Shown piece after piece: positions 23,547 to 36,600 of a stretch of DNA of 64,000 nucleotides; within the stretch, counting starts at the first letter, position 1, and each line of letters starts with the position of its first letter. Under the pieces are notes generated by a model. That model saw nothing but the letters and a program-made list of their open reading frames with translations. It made no database searches and was not told the DNA's origin. Location: positions 62,301,501 through 62,365,500 of the forward strand of contig JAZHRO010000012.1 of assembly GCA_037157565.1 (NCBI GenBank), read 5' to 3'. The stretch comes from Thalassia testudinum. Taxonomy: Eukaryota; Streptophyta; Magnoliopsida; Alismatales; Hydrocharitaceae. A program made the position numbers and the translations under genes.

Positions 23547-26500
23547 ATCTGTCTGTCTAAGACCAAATCATGCTCCACTACCCCACATCTTCAGTTCATA
23601 GGCATTGTGTCTCCCTCACGCAACCCATAGTCCGACCACTGGGTTGGAAAAAATGTTAAAAGGTCACTTCCTAAAATCCTCTCTACAATACATGTATGTA
23701 TCCAAACCACACACACCATCATCATAACTCCACACCACTCCGTGTACCCTTTCCCTGCCCTCTTCTCTCTCTCACACACACACATCCATAAAAGCCATGC
23801 GGGTCTTCTCCTCCTAAGTTACCCTTTTTATCTTGAGAGATTAATTCCTTAAGCGATGATATTGTGGGATAAATATAAGATGTGTGAGGATTTTATATTT
23901 TGAGGATAAATGTAGGTGTTCTTTGATAAAATTTTAGGATAAGTTCATTCCATTCTTCCCTTGAAATTAGATAATCCTAGGAGTGCCTAAATGTCTAAAA
24001 GCCATGGGGGGTTCTCTATGAAGAAGGAAGAGAAAAAAAAAAAAGTTACTATTTGATAAGAAAAATTATTAAAAAAAGTAAAAATTAGAAGTAGAAAAAA
24101 TAAAAGAATTAAGAAACTTTTTCATCTAAATTTTTTATTGGATCCGTTAATTAATGAATTTTACTTCACATAAAATTTTTATTTGATGAAATAAGTTAGT
24201 AAAATAAAAAAGAAATAGTTAAAAAAAATAAGTAAGAAGAATCAATAAGTGAAATTAGATAATTTTAAAAGATTAAAAAATTATCAAAATCTAAAATTAT
24301 GCCCTCAATTTCAAAATGCAATGATAATTTCGCAAACACCCCCTTTATGCTCTCATGGACATCTCTGCACGTATCATGAGGATGAAGACGATGGATATGG
24401 TGACATCTCTCCTACCCACGAGGTGTGTACCGGAAGCTAAATTAAATTACACTTTGGGGTGAATCTCTTCTGATGGGCGTCTTCGCAGAACTTTGACCAG
24501 TGATCTTTTCCTTGAAGGATGTAAATATCCTTCGTCAAAATATTTTTACCCTTAAGGTCGATTTGAAAGCAGGGTAAAATAGAGGTAGGTATTTATTTAG
24601 GTGATGTAATAAGGAGAAGATTAAGTGAGAGGATAAAATAATTGGTATAATAATGTAATATTAGTGAATATTTATTTAATAATATAAGTAGAAGTGAAAA
24701 ATAGTAGTGGATATTTATTTAATATTAAAAGTGAAAATAATAATTATTGTAATTTAATTTTAATAATTAAAAATAATTGTATAAAAAATTATGTTAAAAT
24801 AATTGAAAAAACTCTAACAAAAATCTCATGGCGAGAAAAAATTTTACACAAAGTCTTACCATATCTTATTATATCATATTAATAACAACACATGTTAAAA
24901 TATATTTATTTTAACATAAAAGTTATTAATATATACCCACTCAATCCCATCAACTTATCTCACTCACATATCATTTTATCAAAAAATTATCTATTAATAT
25001 CACATTAGCAAATCAATCACTTTCATTTCATCACTTATCCCATCTGTTCAAATAAGCACCCTGGTTTATCCTACCAAAACTTACCCTAAACTAAAAGTTC
25101 AAACAAAAATAGTCACACGAGATTAAAATTAAAACAAATAAATGAGGATCTCATGTTCATACCCATCTATCCAATTTGCTTATCACATGCAACTCTTTCT
25201 ACCGTCTAATCAAATGCTAACAAAAAATAATTTAATAAGACAAATACTATACAATTCTTTACTTAATTTATATCAATTCACTTGCAACCAACAAATCACT
25301 TACCCTACGACCTAACCATGCAAAGTATTGTCCGTTGATCTAACATTTTCCAGAAGTTCCAAGTCTCAGACTTGACTGGCAACATGACAAACCCCAAACG
25401 TCTATATTCTCTTATCCCATCCAAGGAACATTGTCTTGAGTACTACTCTCGAAAGAGCGACCTCTGTAAAGCAATGTCTAGTCTCATAATTTTTTATTCA
25501 ACCACTAGATATTTTTAATGGGAAAAAATATTCCATTTCTGAAAGCTTATTTTCAATGACGCTTTCATACATATCATCATGCATGATTGACACTTTGGAA
25601 TTGCTTTCACGAAATTTAAAAAATAATAATAATAATTTTAATATAATTTTTCCTTCAAATTACATAAAAATTTCTAATTTTAAGGTGTACCAGATGTGAT
25701 CCCCTGATTAAAAAGAATTACAAACTCAATTCTTAAACAATAAGATTAGCATAAAGGTGCTTCTAAAACTTCTAAATAATCGCAATTAACTTTTAAGATT
25801 TTTTTTTTATGACTCAAAATCTCTTTTCAATAAATAAGGAAAAAATTGATGATCCTCAACCCATCACACACCAATCCTCCGTATAATGTAAGATGGAGAC
25901 TTGAATCGATATGATAACTCACATTTTTATCTAATGTCTCATGACTGCCGATTGACTTAAAGATATAATGCATAAGTGACCTGTTTTATTCTTATGCCTT
26001 CTATCCGTTCATAAATCGCAATGTCACAGTTAGTTTTCATCCCAAAAGAGGCCTAAAGTTTATTATATATTTCCAAGGATTATACTCTTCGTTGTGCTTC
26101 CTCCATCCTCCCTTCCTTAGCAGCATCAAGTTGATCAATCGTGCATTTATCGTTCTAAAATATTTCGACGATGGTTTTAACTTCTCAGATATTGGTGCTT
26201 CAGTAATCAAATATGTCAAAACTCGTATTTCGATTGAAGCAACTTCCAAATTTGAAGATTCACCGTACAGAAATCCGATTCCTCCTGTCCTTGAGACCTA
26301 CAGCAATTCAAATTCCCGAGATTCCAAGGGAAATCTTTTCAAAAGTAAAACCTACAAAATAAAAAAGATAAATGCGCAATGACTTCTGCTTTAATTAATG
26401 AATCGGAACTAAAGCACCTCCTATAATTATGTCGTTATTAAGTATAGATAAACTGCAAGGTTGAACAAAGCCGATTCTTCTTTTTCTTTTTCTTTTTCCT

Positions 26501-27026
26501 CAAGGCAGATATAAGATCCGACCCCAGGCATGACTATATATAATTAAGTTGCAAACCAACACTGCCAACCACCAACTTAAGCCCTGGATGATGACTTATG
26601 GTTTTAGGAATTAAAGCAGCTGAAGAAGATAAGGACAAACTTATGGTTCAAAGCTTCGAAACAGATGACAGCACTTTTAATAACACCAACCTTCTAATAA
26701 GTTAGCTCCAAGCCATGACATTTTAAAAAAAAGGAGGGAATAGAATAGATTTCATATATATACTTCCCCTTGTGGAAAGCAGAGACAACTTCGCAGCACA
26801 AGAAGTGTGACACCATCCGGAGAGGCCCACTGGATCCGACGGTGGGGGTGAAGCGAGTATAATCGCGAGTATAAAACCGGGGTGGTGGCTCGATTTAAAA
26901 ACCAACTTAGCTAAATATATATGTCCCGTTACTTTACGAGCACTTTCCCTCCAAACAAAAATAAAGGCAATAAATGCCATGCTCAGTCCAACGGAAGCTT
27001 GTGCCATGGGAAATATATACATCATG

Positions 27027-27027
<1 letters not shown>

Positions 27028-27077
<50 letters not shown>
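27028..27077. repeat. (TA)n microsatellite
   Basis: About 50 bp of uninterrupted AT dinucleotides. Confidence 0.95.
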
Positions 27078-27079
<2 letters not shown>

Positions 27080-27314
27080 GATTCCACAGGGAAAGCAAAG
27101 CATGGTTTTGATGGCAACCGAGTCCAACAAGGCCTTGGCTTCCGGGAAGACTTCAATTCCATTAAAAATGGCAATCGATTGCTCCACACCCCTGTGAAGA
27201 AAACCCACTTGGAGACTCCACCTCCCCCTCCCATCCATCCTATCCCTCTCCCCCACTCCCTCCTGCTTTAAGTGTAGGGCATATATTTGTATTACATATA
27301 ACGAAGAGACACAC

Positions 27315-27318
<4 letters not shown>

Positions 27319-27368
<50 letters not shown>
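27319..27368. repeat. (TA)n microsatellite
   Basis: About 50 bp of uninterrupted TA dinucleotides, some 240 bp from a run of the same length. Confidence 0.95.
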
Positions 27369-27370
<2 letters not shown>

Positions 27371-28383
27371 CCTGTCCTCAACCTACACTCGAGACCCATC
27401 CTTGCACTCCTTTGTTTCTGATCTGTTTATATATGGTGCATCTCCTCCCTTGCACTCCTTTAATTACCACCCAATATCACCACGCCTTTGTTAGCTTCTG
27501 CATTGCCTCCTTCTAGCTACATAGAGAACATTGTGGCGCTTCACTGTTCATGGGCTATCCTCTCCTGTGTTCCGCGAAGAAGCCCATGATGGAGAAGCAG
27601 GGCACGTGCAAAGGATCCTCTCCTTAGGACCGTCTCCTTCTCCTCCTCCTCCTTATCGGGTCTTTGGTGTCGTTTGCGCGTGCTCTCCTTCTCCACCAGG
27701 GGCTCCTCGCGTCTGGGTTCTACTGCAGAATTGGCTTCACGAGCATGAAGACTAACACCCACCCGCATCACCATGCATGCATCCTTGCATGGGGACATCG
27801 AACATGGTCGCCATAGAGGGACCGTGTTCATGTTCTCATGTACCCATGCACATGCACATGCACTGCTCAACTCCAGTTTCTTTATTTCTTAACTTGGAGA
27901 GCCATACATATATCCCATTGTCTCCGGATACGAGTAGCATCGATGCCTTGTGTGCACTGACACCTTAATTACCGACGCTTTTACTTGCAGTTGCAGATCA
28001 CGTCGTCCATCGCCACAAAGACACGCGTACCTGTGCGGTGGGACAGTCCGAATCAAAGAGGAAGGATTGGCGTGGTTGACCACGTATGTGATCTATCTCC
28101 CAGTGGAGGACGGTGGCTTTGCATGGAGGGAGAGGGGACATTGCGGTACGAGCCAACGGTTGGGACACGCAAGAGAGGACAGTGGAGTTAAACAGCCACT
28201 GCAGCAACGCTGAGATCGAGGAGAGGCGATGGGGTGGAGGGAATTATTGTGGAGGGCGAGGTATTCCCGGGAGCTTTGTCCCCTTCTTAGAAAGTGAAAC
28301 CCTTCTGGAAAAGTTTGCGAAGTGGTCCTCCTCTCTTTTTTTTTTTCATTTCTTTCTATCTTCTTCAACTTTTATATTAGAAA

Positions 28384-28740
28384 TGTTTACTTAAATGCCA
28401 TCGAGAATTTTTTAAATTACATAAATATCATAAAAAATTCATACATACATAAATTTATAAAAGAGTTAACTTTGTTTACGTAAACGACAATTCTCATGTC
28501 AATACCTATGCCTACCCAGAGAAAATGTGGGTTGTACCAATTCATGTAATGATGTAAATATGAATGAACGGTCTAGATTTTATCTTGATTGGCACGAGAA
28601 TTGACATACAAATTATCACGTATGTAAAGGAAGTTAAATTTTTTTTTTATGACATTTATGTTAATATGTACCATTTTTTTTATGATATTTAAATAATTTT
28701 GATTTTTTTTTTTAATAGCTATTGTATGAAAATCCCTTTA
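28384..28740. mobile_element. MULE-type MITE candidate
   Basis: Left-end sequence TTTACTTAAATGCCATCGAG and, reversed, right-end sequence GGGATTTTCATACAATAGC form long imperfect inverted repeats that continue with ATTAYATAAATATCATAAAA on both sides. They resemble the terminal repeats of the larger element at 35922-38757 (ATGTAAATGTCATTAAA). It has no coding capacity. No clean 9-bp duplication was found, so boundaries are approximate. Confidence 0.5.
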
Positions 28741-29329
28741 CATATATTATCCTTCGGCCGATTGACTGCACTCGATGTGAGAGAAGACTTCTATTTTATT
28801 TAGGCGTGCGGTCACTTGGGATGGCCAACCAGAGTCCTGTATATAACTACTAACCTTCATTAAGTAAATGTAGAGATTTTGGTCATTAAACTCACAAACG
28901 GTTTGGATCTTATGATTGTCCCTTCGTTACATCTGCCTATCGCAAATTCCACACGTTATGTTGTAATGTCAAGTTTTCTTTTTCTTTTTTTTTTTTTAAG
29001 TGATGATAATGTATTTACTCCAAGGTAAATCGGTCAGCATACAGGAAAAGTTCGGTAAAAACCGGAGTTACAATGGCCTTTCGATTGGACGCACGGCAAG
29101 GACGTGCAGTGTTTTGATACGATTTGACGAGAAAAGAAGGCGCTCTGGTAAATTAGTTGACCTCCATTTCTAATTTTCCCTTGGAGTGTTTTGGATTTCG
29201 TAAAGTGGGTCGGTTTAGAATCATTGCCCAAGTTCTGATTTGGTGGAAATATACTCACAAGCAAGTACACAAGTATAGGGGACTTTGACTAGGTCAATGC
29301 ATTGATAGAGCAACATCTCGGAGAGAATA

Positions 29330-29552
29330 GGTGATGTTTGATAGAAAGGTTAAGTGAATTAACCTATATCAGCATGTCACTTAACCTACCTTTCACTTAT
29401 GTTAAATTAATAGAAGTTAACCTGACACGAACTTATTCTACCTGTTCTATAAAATAAGTTTTAACTCATCTAAACATCAGAATCTACTTATTTCATCACT
29501 TCTTTATTTTGTTACTTCTTCTGCAAATATATTTCCCTTACCAAACACTATC
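29330..29552. mobile_element. Small MITE candidate
   Basis: The left end GGTGATGTTTGATAGAAAGG and the reversed right end AGATAGTGTTTGGTAAGGG are similar inverted termini about 220 bp apart, with AT-rich, ORF-free sequence between. TGTTTGGTA-like ends are common in hAT-type MITEs. I found no clear target duplication. Confidence 0.4.
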
Positions 29553-32289
29553 TTAATGAACTCCTGAGTTTCAAAGAGAAGTTCGTGGATATAGAAGATT
29601 GTTTGTTGTTTATAAGGGGCTTCTTGTCTTTACATAGGTAGAAACAAGGAATATTGTCGTTATCCTAAGTTGCTCTTGAGCCTTACATCTATCTTTCTAT
29701 ATTACTAATTTGATGGACCGATTATGTGAGCCAAATCATCTCATATGCATGCTACTTCCATCTTCTTCAAATGGCAATGGCTTTCTCAATTGATCTTCTA
29801 ACTAATGATCATCATTCAATAATATGTGTACATTCAACCAAGATCATGAGGTTCATAGGCCATATATTGTGGAACTATTATGACCACGGTCAGCAAGTTA
29901 GCTACATAAAGAAGCACATTCTTCATGATTATCTACTTGAAGCATTCATAGGTTGGGATAGTTATGAAACTCGACTATTAGGATGGCAGGATGGCAAGTG
30001 TTGAGTCCACTTGACTTAGCAAACTTTGAGGCTTGTCCAAACATGGAAAGTTGGGCATTTGCATTTGGAAAATGAAAGAAAGTAAAGAAGTGGAAGTCAT
30101 TGTTCTCTTAAATAAAAATTTTCTATCATTTTCATAAGATTCTGTCATTTTCTTTCTCATTTACAAATCACTTTCCCTATCACAATGAGTGAAATTTCGA
30201 GAAAAGTAAGAGAAAATGATTTTCTTCTATTTCCCAATATATTCACAAAAATAAGAAAGTTGGGCAAAAGAAACTTACGGGAGAAAAAGAAGAAAAAAAT
30301 ATAATTCATTTCCTTCATTTTCCATGCGACCCAAATTCATTTTCTTGTAATTTTTTGTGCACAAACACCCACTAAGTTGTAACGGGTAATATGACTTCGA
30401 TGCCAATTTTGTAAGGTCTACCTTGAGAGTTCAAATCCCCATCCGAAACCAAATCTATATACCAAAGGAGGTTTTGAGGGTCTAAGGTTTGTAGGGTTGG
30501 TTCATATCAGATCTATATTTGGAAGGAGGTTTAGTCTAATTTGAATATCGCACGCATCATGGGTGCAAGAGTCAAATTTTCTTCATCCATCCAAATATCA
30601 TCCCTGACATTTTCAAGATGAAGGGATACAGAGTACGAAGAAAACTTGCCAAAATTGGTCATTTTGATTTTGAATTCAAATTAAAGTCAAAATTGATAGG
30701 TAATGTAATTAGGTCGTTCGACTTCATGCTCAATAATTTGTAGTCTAGGTACACAAATTGCCAACTATAGATATCCCACAATGGACCTCCAACATCAATT
30801 ATTTTACCTAGGGATGGGAGACACGAGCTTGAAACGGTAGTATTTTTGATAACCTAGAACCTCTTCTAGCAAAATAGGGAAGAGATGCGTCCTACATCAT
30901 GTGTCTTTTGAGTAATTACAAGATTGGATTCAAACAAACACGATGCAACCCCTCTACCAAAGTAAGGGAATGTGGATCCACCGTCATCCAATCATACTCG
31001 GGTGGGCTCGAGATTGACTAGTAGCTTGCATTGTGGGATTAGGGTACTTCCCAATAAATTATTAGTAGAGCCTTAGTCTATTTGATGGACCATAAGATCC
31101 CGTCCCTTGTTGGCATTTCCATAGCTTTCAATGCAAGAATTGGTACAGGGAAGATTTAATTAATAACGAGATAATGATGAGGATCTACCAAATTAGGTAT
31201 GTGTGAGCATGAGTGTAGGCTTCAACAAAGACAGAGGTCAATAAAGATATGGATGCTTCAATAATATAATGACAGATTTCGTCAGAATGGGGAGAACAAA
31301 GGGTTATCCATGAGCTTTGTTCCCAAATCCACAAAGGGATTCTCCACAATAGCTTCAAGATGGTGGAAACACGAATCAATATCCCGTAGGATAAGCTTTT
31401 AGGTTAAGGAACACTTTAGCTGTAATCCATATCGAAGAACTGATTTTTAGGACCTAAGGCAGCCGTTAGCTAGGAAGGGATCAATTCTCTCTTAACAAAT
31501 AGGCGGGGCTTTCTCTAAGGGTACTCAGTAGTGCAGCCTTTGTTGAAACCTCTTTATTTTCTAATTAACTAGTTGAACATTTCGCAGTAGCGTCTACTCA
31601 TGGGAACTGCCTTCCGCTTTTTTTACAGGGGCTACCTATTTAACTGACGTGATTCATCATTTCTTTATTTTCGGAATTTTAAGGCAAGAACATATAGAGA
31701 ATCTAGAATGCTCCCTACAACTTCCTGAATGAAGAGTCCACCGAATCAACATCTTGGTTTCTATGCTACATAGATGTTTAAATCCCGTAAAGTAGGCAAC
31801 CATCAGACTCTGTCCACTGACTTGGAATTCGTTTCCTCCTTCCAATTCTATTTTATATCCTTCACACCTAGATTGTACGTATCGATGAAGTTGTAGAAAT
31901 AAACTTTGACATCTACAAAGTTTCAGTGGACATCTGTATAAGCACGTACTTAACAATGAAACTGCCTTGCTGATGCCGCTGGTTGCAACAAAAGTTTTGC
32001 TTGCCCTCACCCTTGATAAGACCGGTCTCGCTTTTTTGGTAATGAAAACATTCACTTGTATGGATTAATTTTCAGTTATGGCCTATTGCCCGTTCAATCT
32101 GAAAGAAAGAAACCAATAATGCAGCTTCAAAAAAGTCCTCTACAATAATTATATCGAGGACATACACGAAACTCGTGATTTCATAGGGCAAAATGCAAGC
32201 AAGCATATAAAGTCCACCTTACAATAACGACCATCTTCATTTCTAAATTTAACTGAAGCAGGACAAGTCGTCAGATTTATAGTTCGTAA

Positions 32290-32472
32290 TTAGTGGGCCA
32301 CTCTGCCACCCTGAACCAAAGATTTGCTAGGATCAGATGCTCCACAATAAAACTGTTGAAATGGAAGAACAAACACCCTAAACAAAGCCTCTTCCCCTGT
32401 TGGGGGGTTAAGGGGAATGGGTTGTAATGGGGGCAAGTCCTTTTCCATAGCTGAAAATAGAACTTCCAACAT
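32290..32472 (-). pseudogene. Possible coding fragment of unknown family
   Basis: A 60-codon frame ending in TAA has a protein-like composition, with PPLQPIPLNPPTGEEALFRV and then FVLPFQQFYCGASDPSKSL, unlike the low-complexity frames around it. I do not recognise the family. It could be the last exon of a neighbouring minus-strand gene, a captured fragment, or chance. It lies about 460 bp beyond the PHR2 stop on the same strand. Confidence 0.25.
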
Positions 32473-33000
32473 CTTTGGTTAAAAGAACCACATGGAGCCT
32501 TCGAGATCAAAATGGCATTACTGAGAGCAAAATTCCTGGTATAATTTCAATAATAGCACCGAACATTAGTTGGGGAGATGCATAGCTGGGAATCACGATA
32601 TTGAGGAGCAAGTTTTAATATGTTCTGCAGACTTTAATGCAGATCTGTATGCTCATAGCCTTCATGAGATAAATGCTGCCAAATTATCTATGAAGCTTAT
32701 AACTTCGTCGCCTGAGGCGAGGCTTTCGAGTCTCATCAATAGAAGCAACAAACAAGAAAAAGAAGGAAATCAATCTACATGAAAGAAGCACCCTTGGCGA
32801 TTTTCTTAGGCCGAAGCAGGTTTTCTGTCATTCTGTGACTTCACATTTTCTTCTAGCGCAACATTTCAGGGAACATGAGAAAAGAAATGAACTCACCACA
32901 ACAAAAAGGAACTCGAAGTTTGGAGACAAGTTTTAGGGGGTGCGATCTTGACAACAAATTGCTAATTCTTGCGTTATCCCGATATCTCGAGAAAAGGCGG

Positions 33001-33070
33001 TCACACGCAGGCAGTTGCTGGCACAGCATTTAGCTCTCTCTTTCCGGAGCTGTACTTCTTTGTAATAAAC
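33001..33070 (-). CDS. PHR2: PHR2 exon 4 (residues 421-443)
   Basis: The acceptor TTTTAG is followed by GTTTATTACA. It encodes FITKKYSSGKRELNAVPATA then CV and TGA. The PATAC terminus is the family's usual tail, here a few residues shorter. Confidence 0.88.
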
Positions 33071-33657
33071 CTAAAATAAACGGCAGACTATCAGCGGAAC
33101 TGCAGCACCAACCAAAAGCAACATCATTCCAACAAGAGATTCTGAGATTAAACAAAGAGTCTTTATCGAAATCCCTGGAATTGGTGCCAATGCACTTGGC
33201 GAAATCAGCAAGGTATTGAATTCAAGATTTTCTTAGTATCAAGTAGAGAAAGTGCCCATGTACCCTGAAGGTTTCACGTAGAACAGTGAAGAACTTTACT
33301 GCAGTATCAGGTAATTAGCCATTCATTCAGGATAGATTTTTCTTACATCTACGGGTATAAGTCTAATAAAGCAACAATCCAGAGGTCAGACAAAATACAC
33401 ATCCAATCTATCAATATTTCCCTACGTTTATGTGGAGCATAACAGTCATGTAAGAGAAAATTACCATTCGTCAAGTTACAGAATCCAAGAATCAGTATAG
33501 TTTCAAAAAAACATAAAAAAGAATCAATGAATCTGTAGTTTTTAATTAGTGTCACGTAATAACCATTTCAACACAACATTGTGTATGGGAACTTTCCACC
33601 ATTAGAAACGAGGTAATGTACATGGAAAGATTTCCACAATTAGAAATTAATAAGTAC

Positions 33658-33693
<36 letters not shown>

Positions 33694-36600
33694 CAACCAT
33701 TAGAAACTAAGTACTCGATGGATTACCTAAAGAAGTCCCTCCAAAGTAGTTCAAACATCAACCAGTTCATTCTGCTATCACCTGAGATTCCGTCATTCTT
33801 TGGAGCAGTTGCTCTAGTAAAATCATCACAAAAAATGAATTTCTAGTGTTTATGTTAAAAAAAAAAAAAAGAAACAAAGGAAACTCATGATAATAAAACT
33901 AAACAGTACTTCACAGCTTATAAGAAGTTTCTTATGATAAAAAATACAAAAAGGAAAACACATTGCTGTTTCAGCACTAGCCTATAACAGAAACCAAATG
34001 TTACAGTGCAAGTTCTGATTTCACTTTCATACTCATTTGCCTATTTTTCAACTTAGAAAGTATCAGACTTTGGTAGGTTTTGGGTTTGGAAAATACACAC
34101 ATACCCTATCTTTACAAAATTTTAACAGTCCTGATTGATTCAGAAGGGTGCTTCCTGAGGTCAAGGGATCTAAGCTCTTGAACTGCCCTCTCAATAGATT
34201 CACAGAATGGGGATTGGTGGAAGTAGACGAAGCATCCAAATCCCTTCCCTTCTTCTGTTCTGAACCCCACTGGCATCCTACCGTTGAGAAGGTCTTCCAA
34301 CCTATAACATAATCTCCAATCATAACCACCGTTTCTTCTTCACTCAATTTTTAGGTGTGTTACCTCAATTGTTGATCCCACACCTCCTACTATGCCCTGA
34401 ATCCCACGTTACTTTAACTTGTACCTAGGGCTGTCTACAGAGCCCAACTTTGCTGGAACCCAGCTCATTAACTTACTGAACCTGAATTTTTTTTCATGAT
34501 AGGCTTGTTAACATATCTAAGCTGGCAAGCTTTAATGGAGTCAAGCCCTTACCACGACTATTTAATTAGCTCAAAATATTGGCGTTCGGTCATCCAGGAA
34601 GGAGCACACCTTTATAAAAAATATGCACCATAGGTAGGAGTCGAACTTACATCTGGTAATTACTATATGCAAGAGAGAGTTATTTGAAAAATCATATTAC
34701 TCTTATCAACCCAATTGACAGGCTTGCTTTTGTTGAAAATTATGTTTACGTGGGGCCTAAACTCACGTCTGGTGGCTATTGATGGTTCCCAAGTGGGCAA
34801 GCTCTCGAGAGAACTGCCACCAGAGATAATACCTGCACCAATCTCCCAATGCAAAAAATGGAGAGCAAGGAAGAAACCAATCGATCACAAACACGGAAAA
34901 TATGACCAAGTTCATGCTGAAACAGCACAGATGTGTCTCAAGAAAGATTGGGTCGCTCAAATGAAATAAGGGGATCTTTAAGCTCAACAGACTAAGGGTT
35001 AGTTTACTTGAGGGGTTAAAAAAGTAGTGTTAATAAATGTGAAACTGATATTAATCCGTAATTGTGTTTACTTATGGTGTGGTGTTAACACCAATTTGTA
35101 TTTACTTGAATTGGTGTTAAGTTGTGGTGTTAATCCTTACATTGTTTACTTAGGTATATAAAACATGAGAGATGTCAGAGACATAAATGATGTAGAATTT
35201 TAACACGAATTTAGCTAACACCAGTTGAAATTGGTGTTAGACAAGCCCATGTTAAAGTTGTTAAACCTGGGTTAGCAAATGAGGAATTAAGTAGTCAAGT
35301 AAACGGAGGTTAACCCCACTTTTGAGGGGTTAACACTCTAAGTAAACTAAGCCTAAAAGTTCTTAATGGGAAAGTTGGTTCTCTACCTTCTCCAAACATT
35401 ATTATGGACCTTATATGACTCTTGTCTAGTCCAAAGCTAGGGGCATCATTGACTCCCAAAACAAGTATAAATTCATTGGATTTCCTATTGTCAGTATATG
35501 CAAGTTTCAAGAGTCTCAATTTTTTTCAAGGGATTCTTTGAATCTATTTGCATCAAGAGATCCAAGTGATCATCATGATTTCTTCATCCCTTCCAAAATG
35601 ATGTTTCAAATTCTGAGGGAAAGGGTGTTATCTCTGTGTTCAATTGCCCAATAATGTCCTTGCGTCCATACTTCCGGTCGAATCTCACAAGCTAGTTCAA
35701 ATAGTCCCTAGGTACAGGTATACCTAACACATGTTACTTCTTTTTGAGAAGATTTGAGATGGACTCTCCAGCAAACTTGGGAACAGTAATCCCAATCCAT
35801 CAATTTAGGTCCCTATGGTGCCAACCCTGTCAGATTCCTCTGGTTGCGTGCTCCAAGATCTAGGAATGGGGTTCCTAATAAGAGCTTATCACTGTGTTCA
35901 ATTGGCAATCAATAAATATTAGGGATTTTGATATGAATGTCATTAAATCTTCGGAAATTGCTTAAATATCATTTAATCCACTATATTTATAAATATGTCA
36001 CTAAAAAAATAATGTCGTTTTCGTATTTATCATTCCGTTGTTCACAATCATTAAACTTAACGATTTTACATTAAAATATAATAAAAAATTATTTTTTAAT
36101 CTTCAAATTTTATTTTTTAATCCTCAGAAAAAAATTTTAGTTCGCAAATTTTATTTTTTTAATTTTTACCCTCTCCTTCCCTCCCTCCCCTCGCCAATTC
36201 ACCTCCCTTCCTCCTCACCTCTGACCACTTCCTCCACCCCCACTCTCCAACCTCCGACCACCTCCTTCGCCCCCTCTCTTTAACCACCAACTCCTCCTTC
36301 CAAGGCGACATCAAAAAGAAGGTCCCCAAAACTGACCACCACCACCGCAATATCTTTAGGCACTCCTTCGACCACAGGTCCAAGAAAGGCGTCATCACGG
36401 ACGACGAGAAGTTGAAGAAGGGTGCCACCACAGATGACGAGAAAACAACAGAGGGCGAGGGCAGGATCGTCACCTTGGGAAGAGGCGGTGGTTGAGAGGA
36501 AGTAGTGGTTAGAGAAAAGGGGTAGAGGAGGTGATTGGAGGTTAAAGAGTGGGGATGGAGGAGGTGGTCAAAGGTGAAGAGGAAGGGAGGTGAACTGGTG

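Larger units (their letters stand above)
22154..28383. other. Intergenic AT-rich DNA with simple repeats, no gene recognised
   Basis: About 6.2 kb has no gene I can support. The 197-codon minus-strand frame at 26723-27316 runs through a (TA)n microsatellite and has no family motif. Segments near 24560-25090 have weakly inverted ends and resemble decayed MITEs. Simple repeats are listed separately. Confidence 0.4.
28741..32932. other. Intergenic DNA and 3' flank of PHR2, no gene recognised
   Basis: About 4.2 kb follows the PHR2 stop. It includes the MITE candidate near 29330, AT-rich fold-back sequence near 30050-30370, and GAGAGTTCAAATCCCCATCC near 30426, which resembles a B box without a convincing A box. 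A 132-codon minus-strand frame (31657-32055) has no recognised motif. The 3' UTR of PHR2 must lie in the right-hand part, but I cannot place its end. Confidence 0.4.

Noticed and set aside
24560..25090. A complete MITE
   Set aside because: The ends are only weakly inverted and no target duplication could be found; noted only as possible decayed repeat.
26723..27316. 197-codon minus-strand frame
   Set aside because: It runs through a (TA)n microsatellite coding alternating Tyr-Ile and has no family motif.
30420..30450. SINE B box (GTTCAAATCCCC)
   Set aside because: No matching A box upstream and no flanking target duplication found.
31657..32055. Copia RT remnant on the minus strand
   Set aside because: The frame has no YVDD, SLYGLKQ or other RT motif; left as unrecognised sequence.
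32933..33070. Frameshift in the last PHR2 exon giving an altered tail
   Set aside because: A first reading suggested a shifted tail; recounting the GAGAGAG run shows the frame is intact and ends VPATACV then TGA at 33001-33003.
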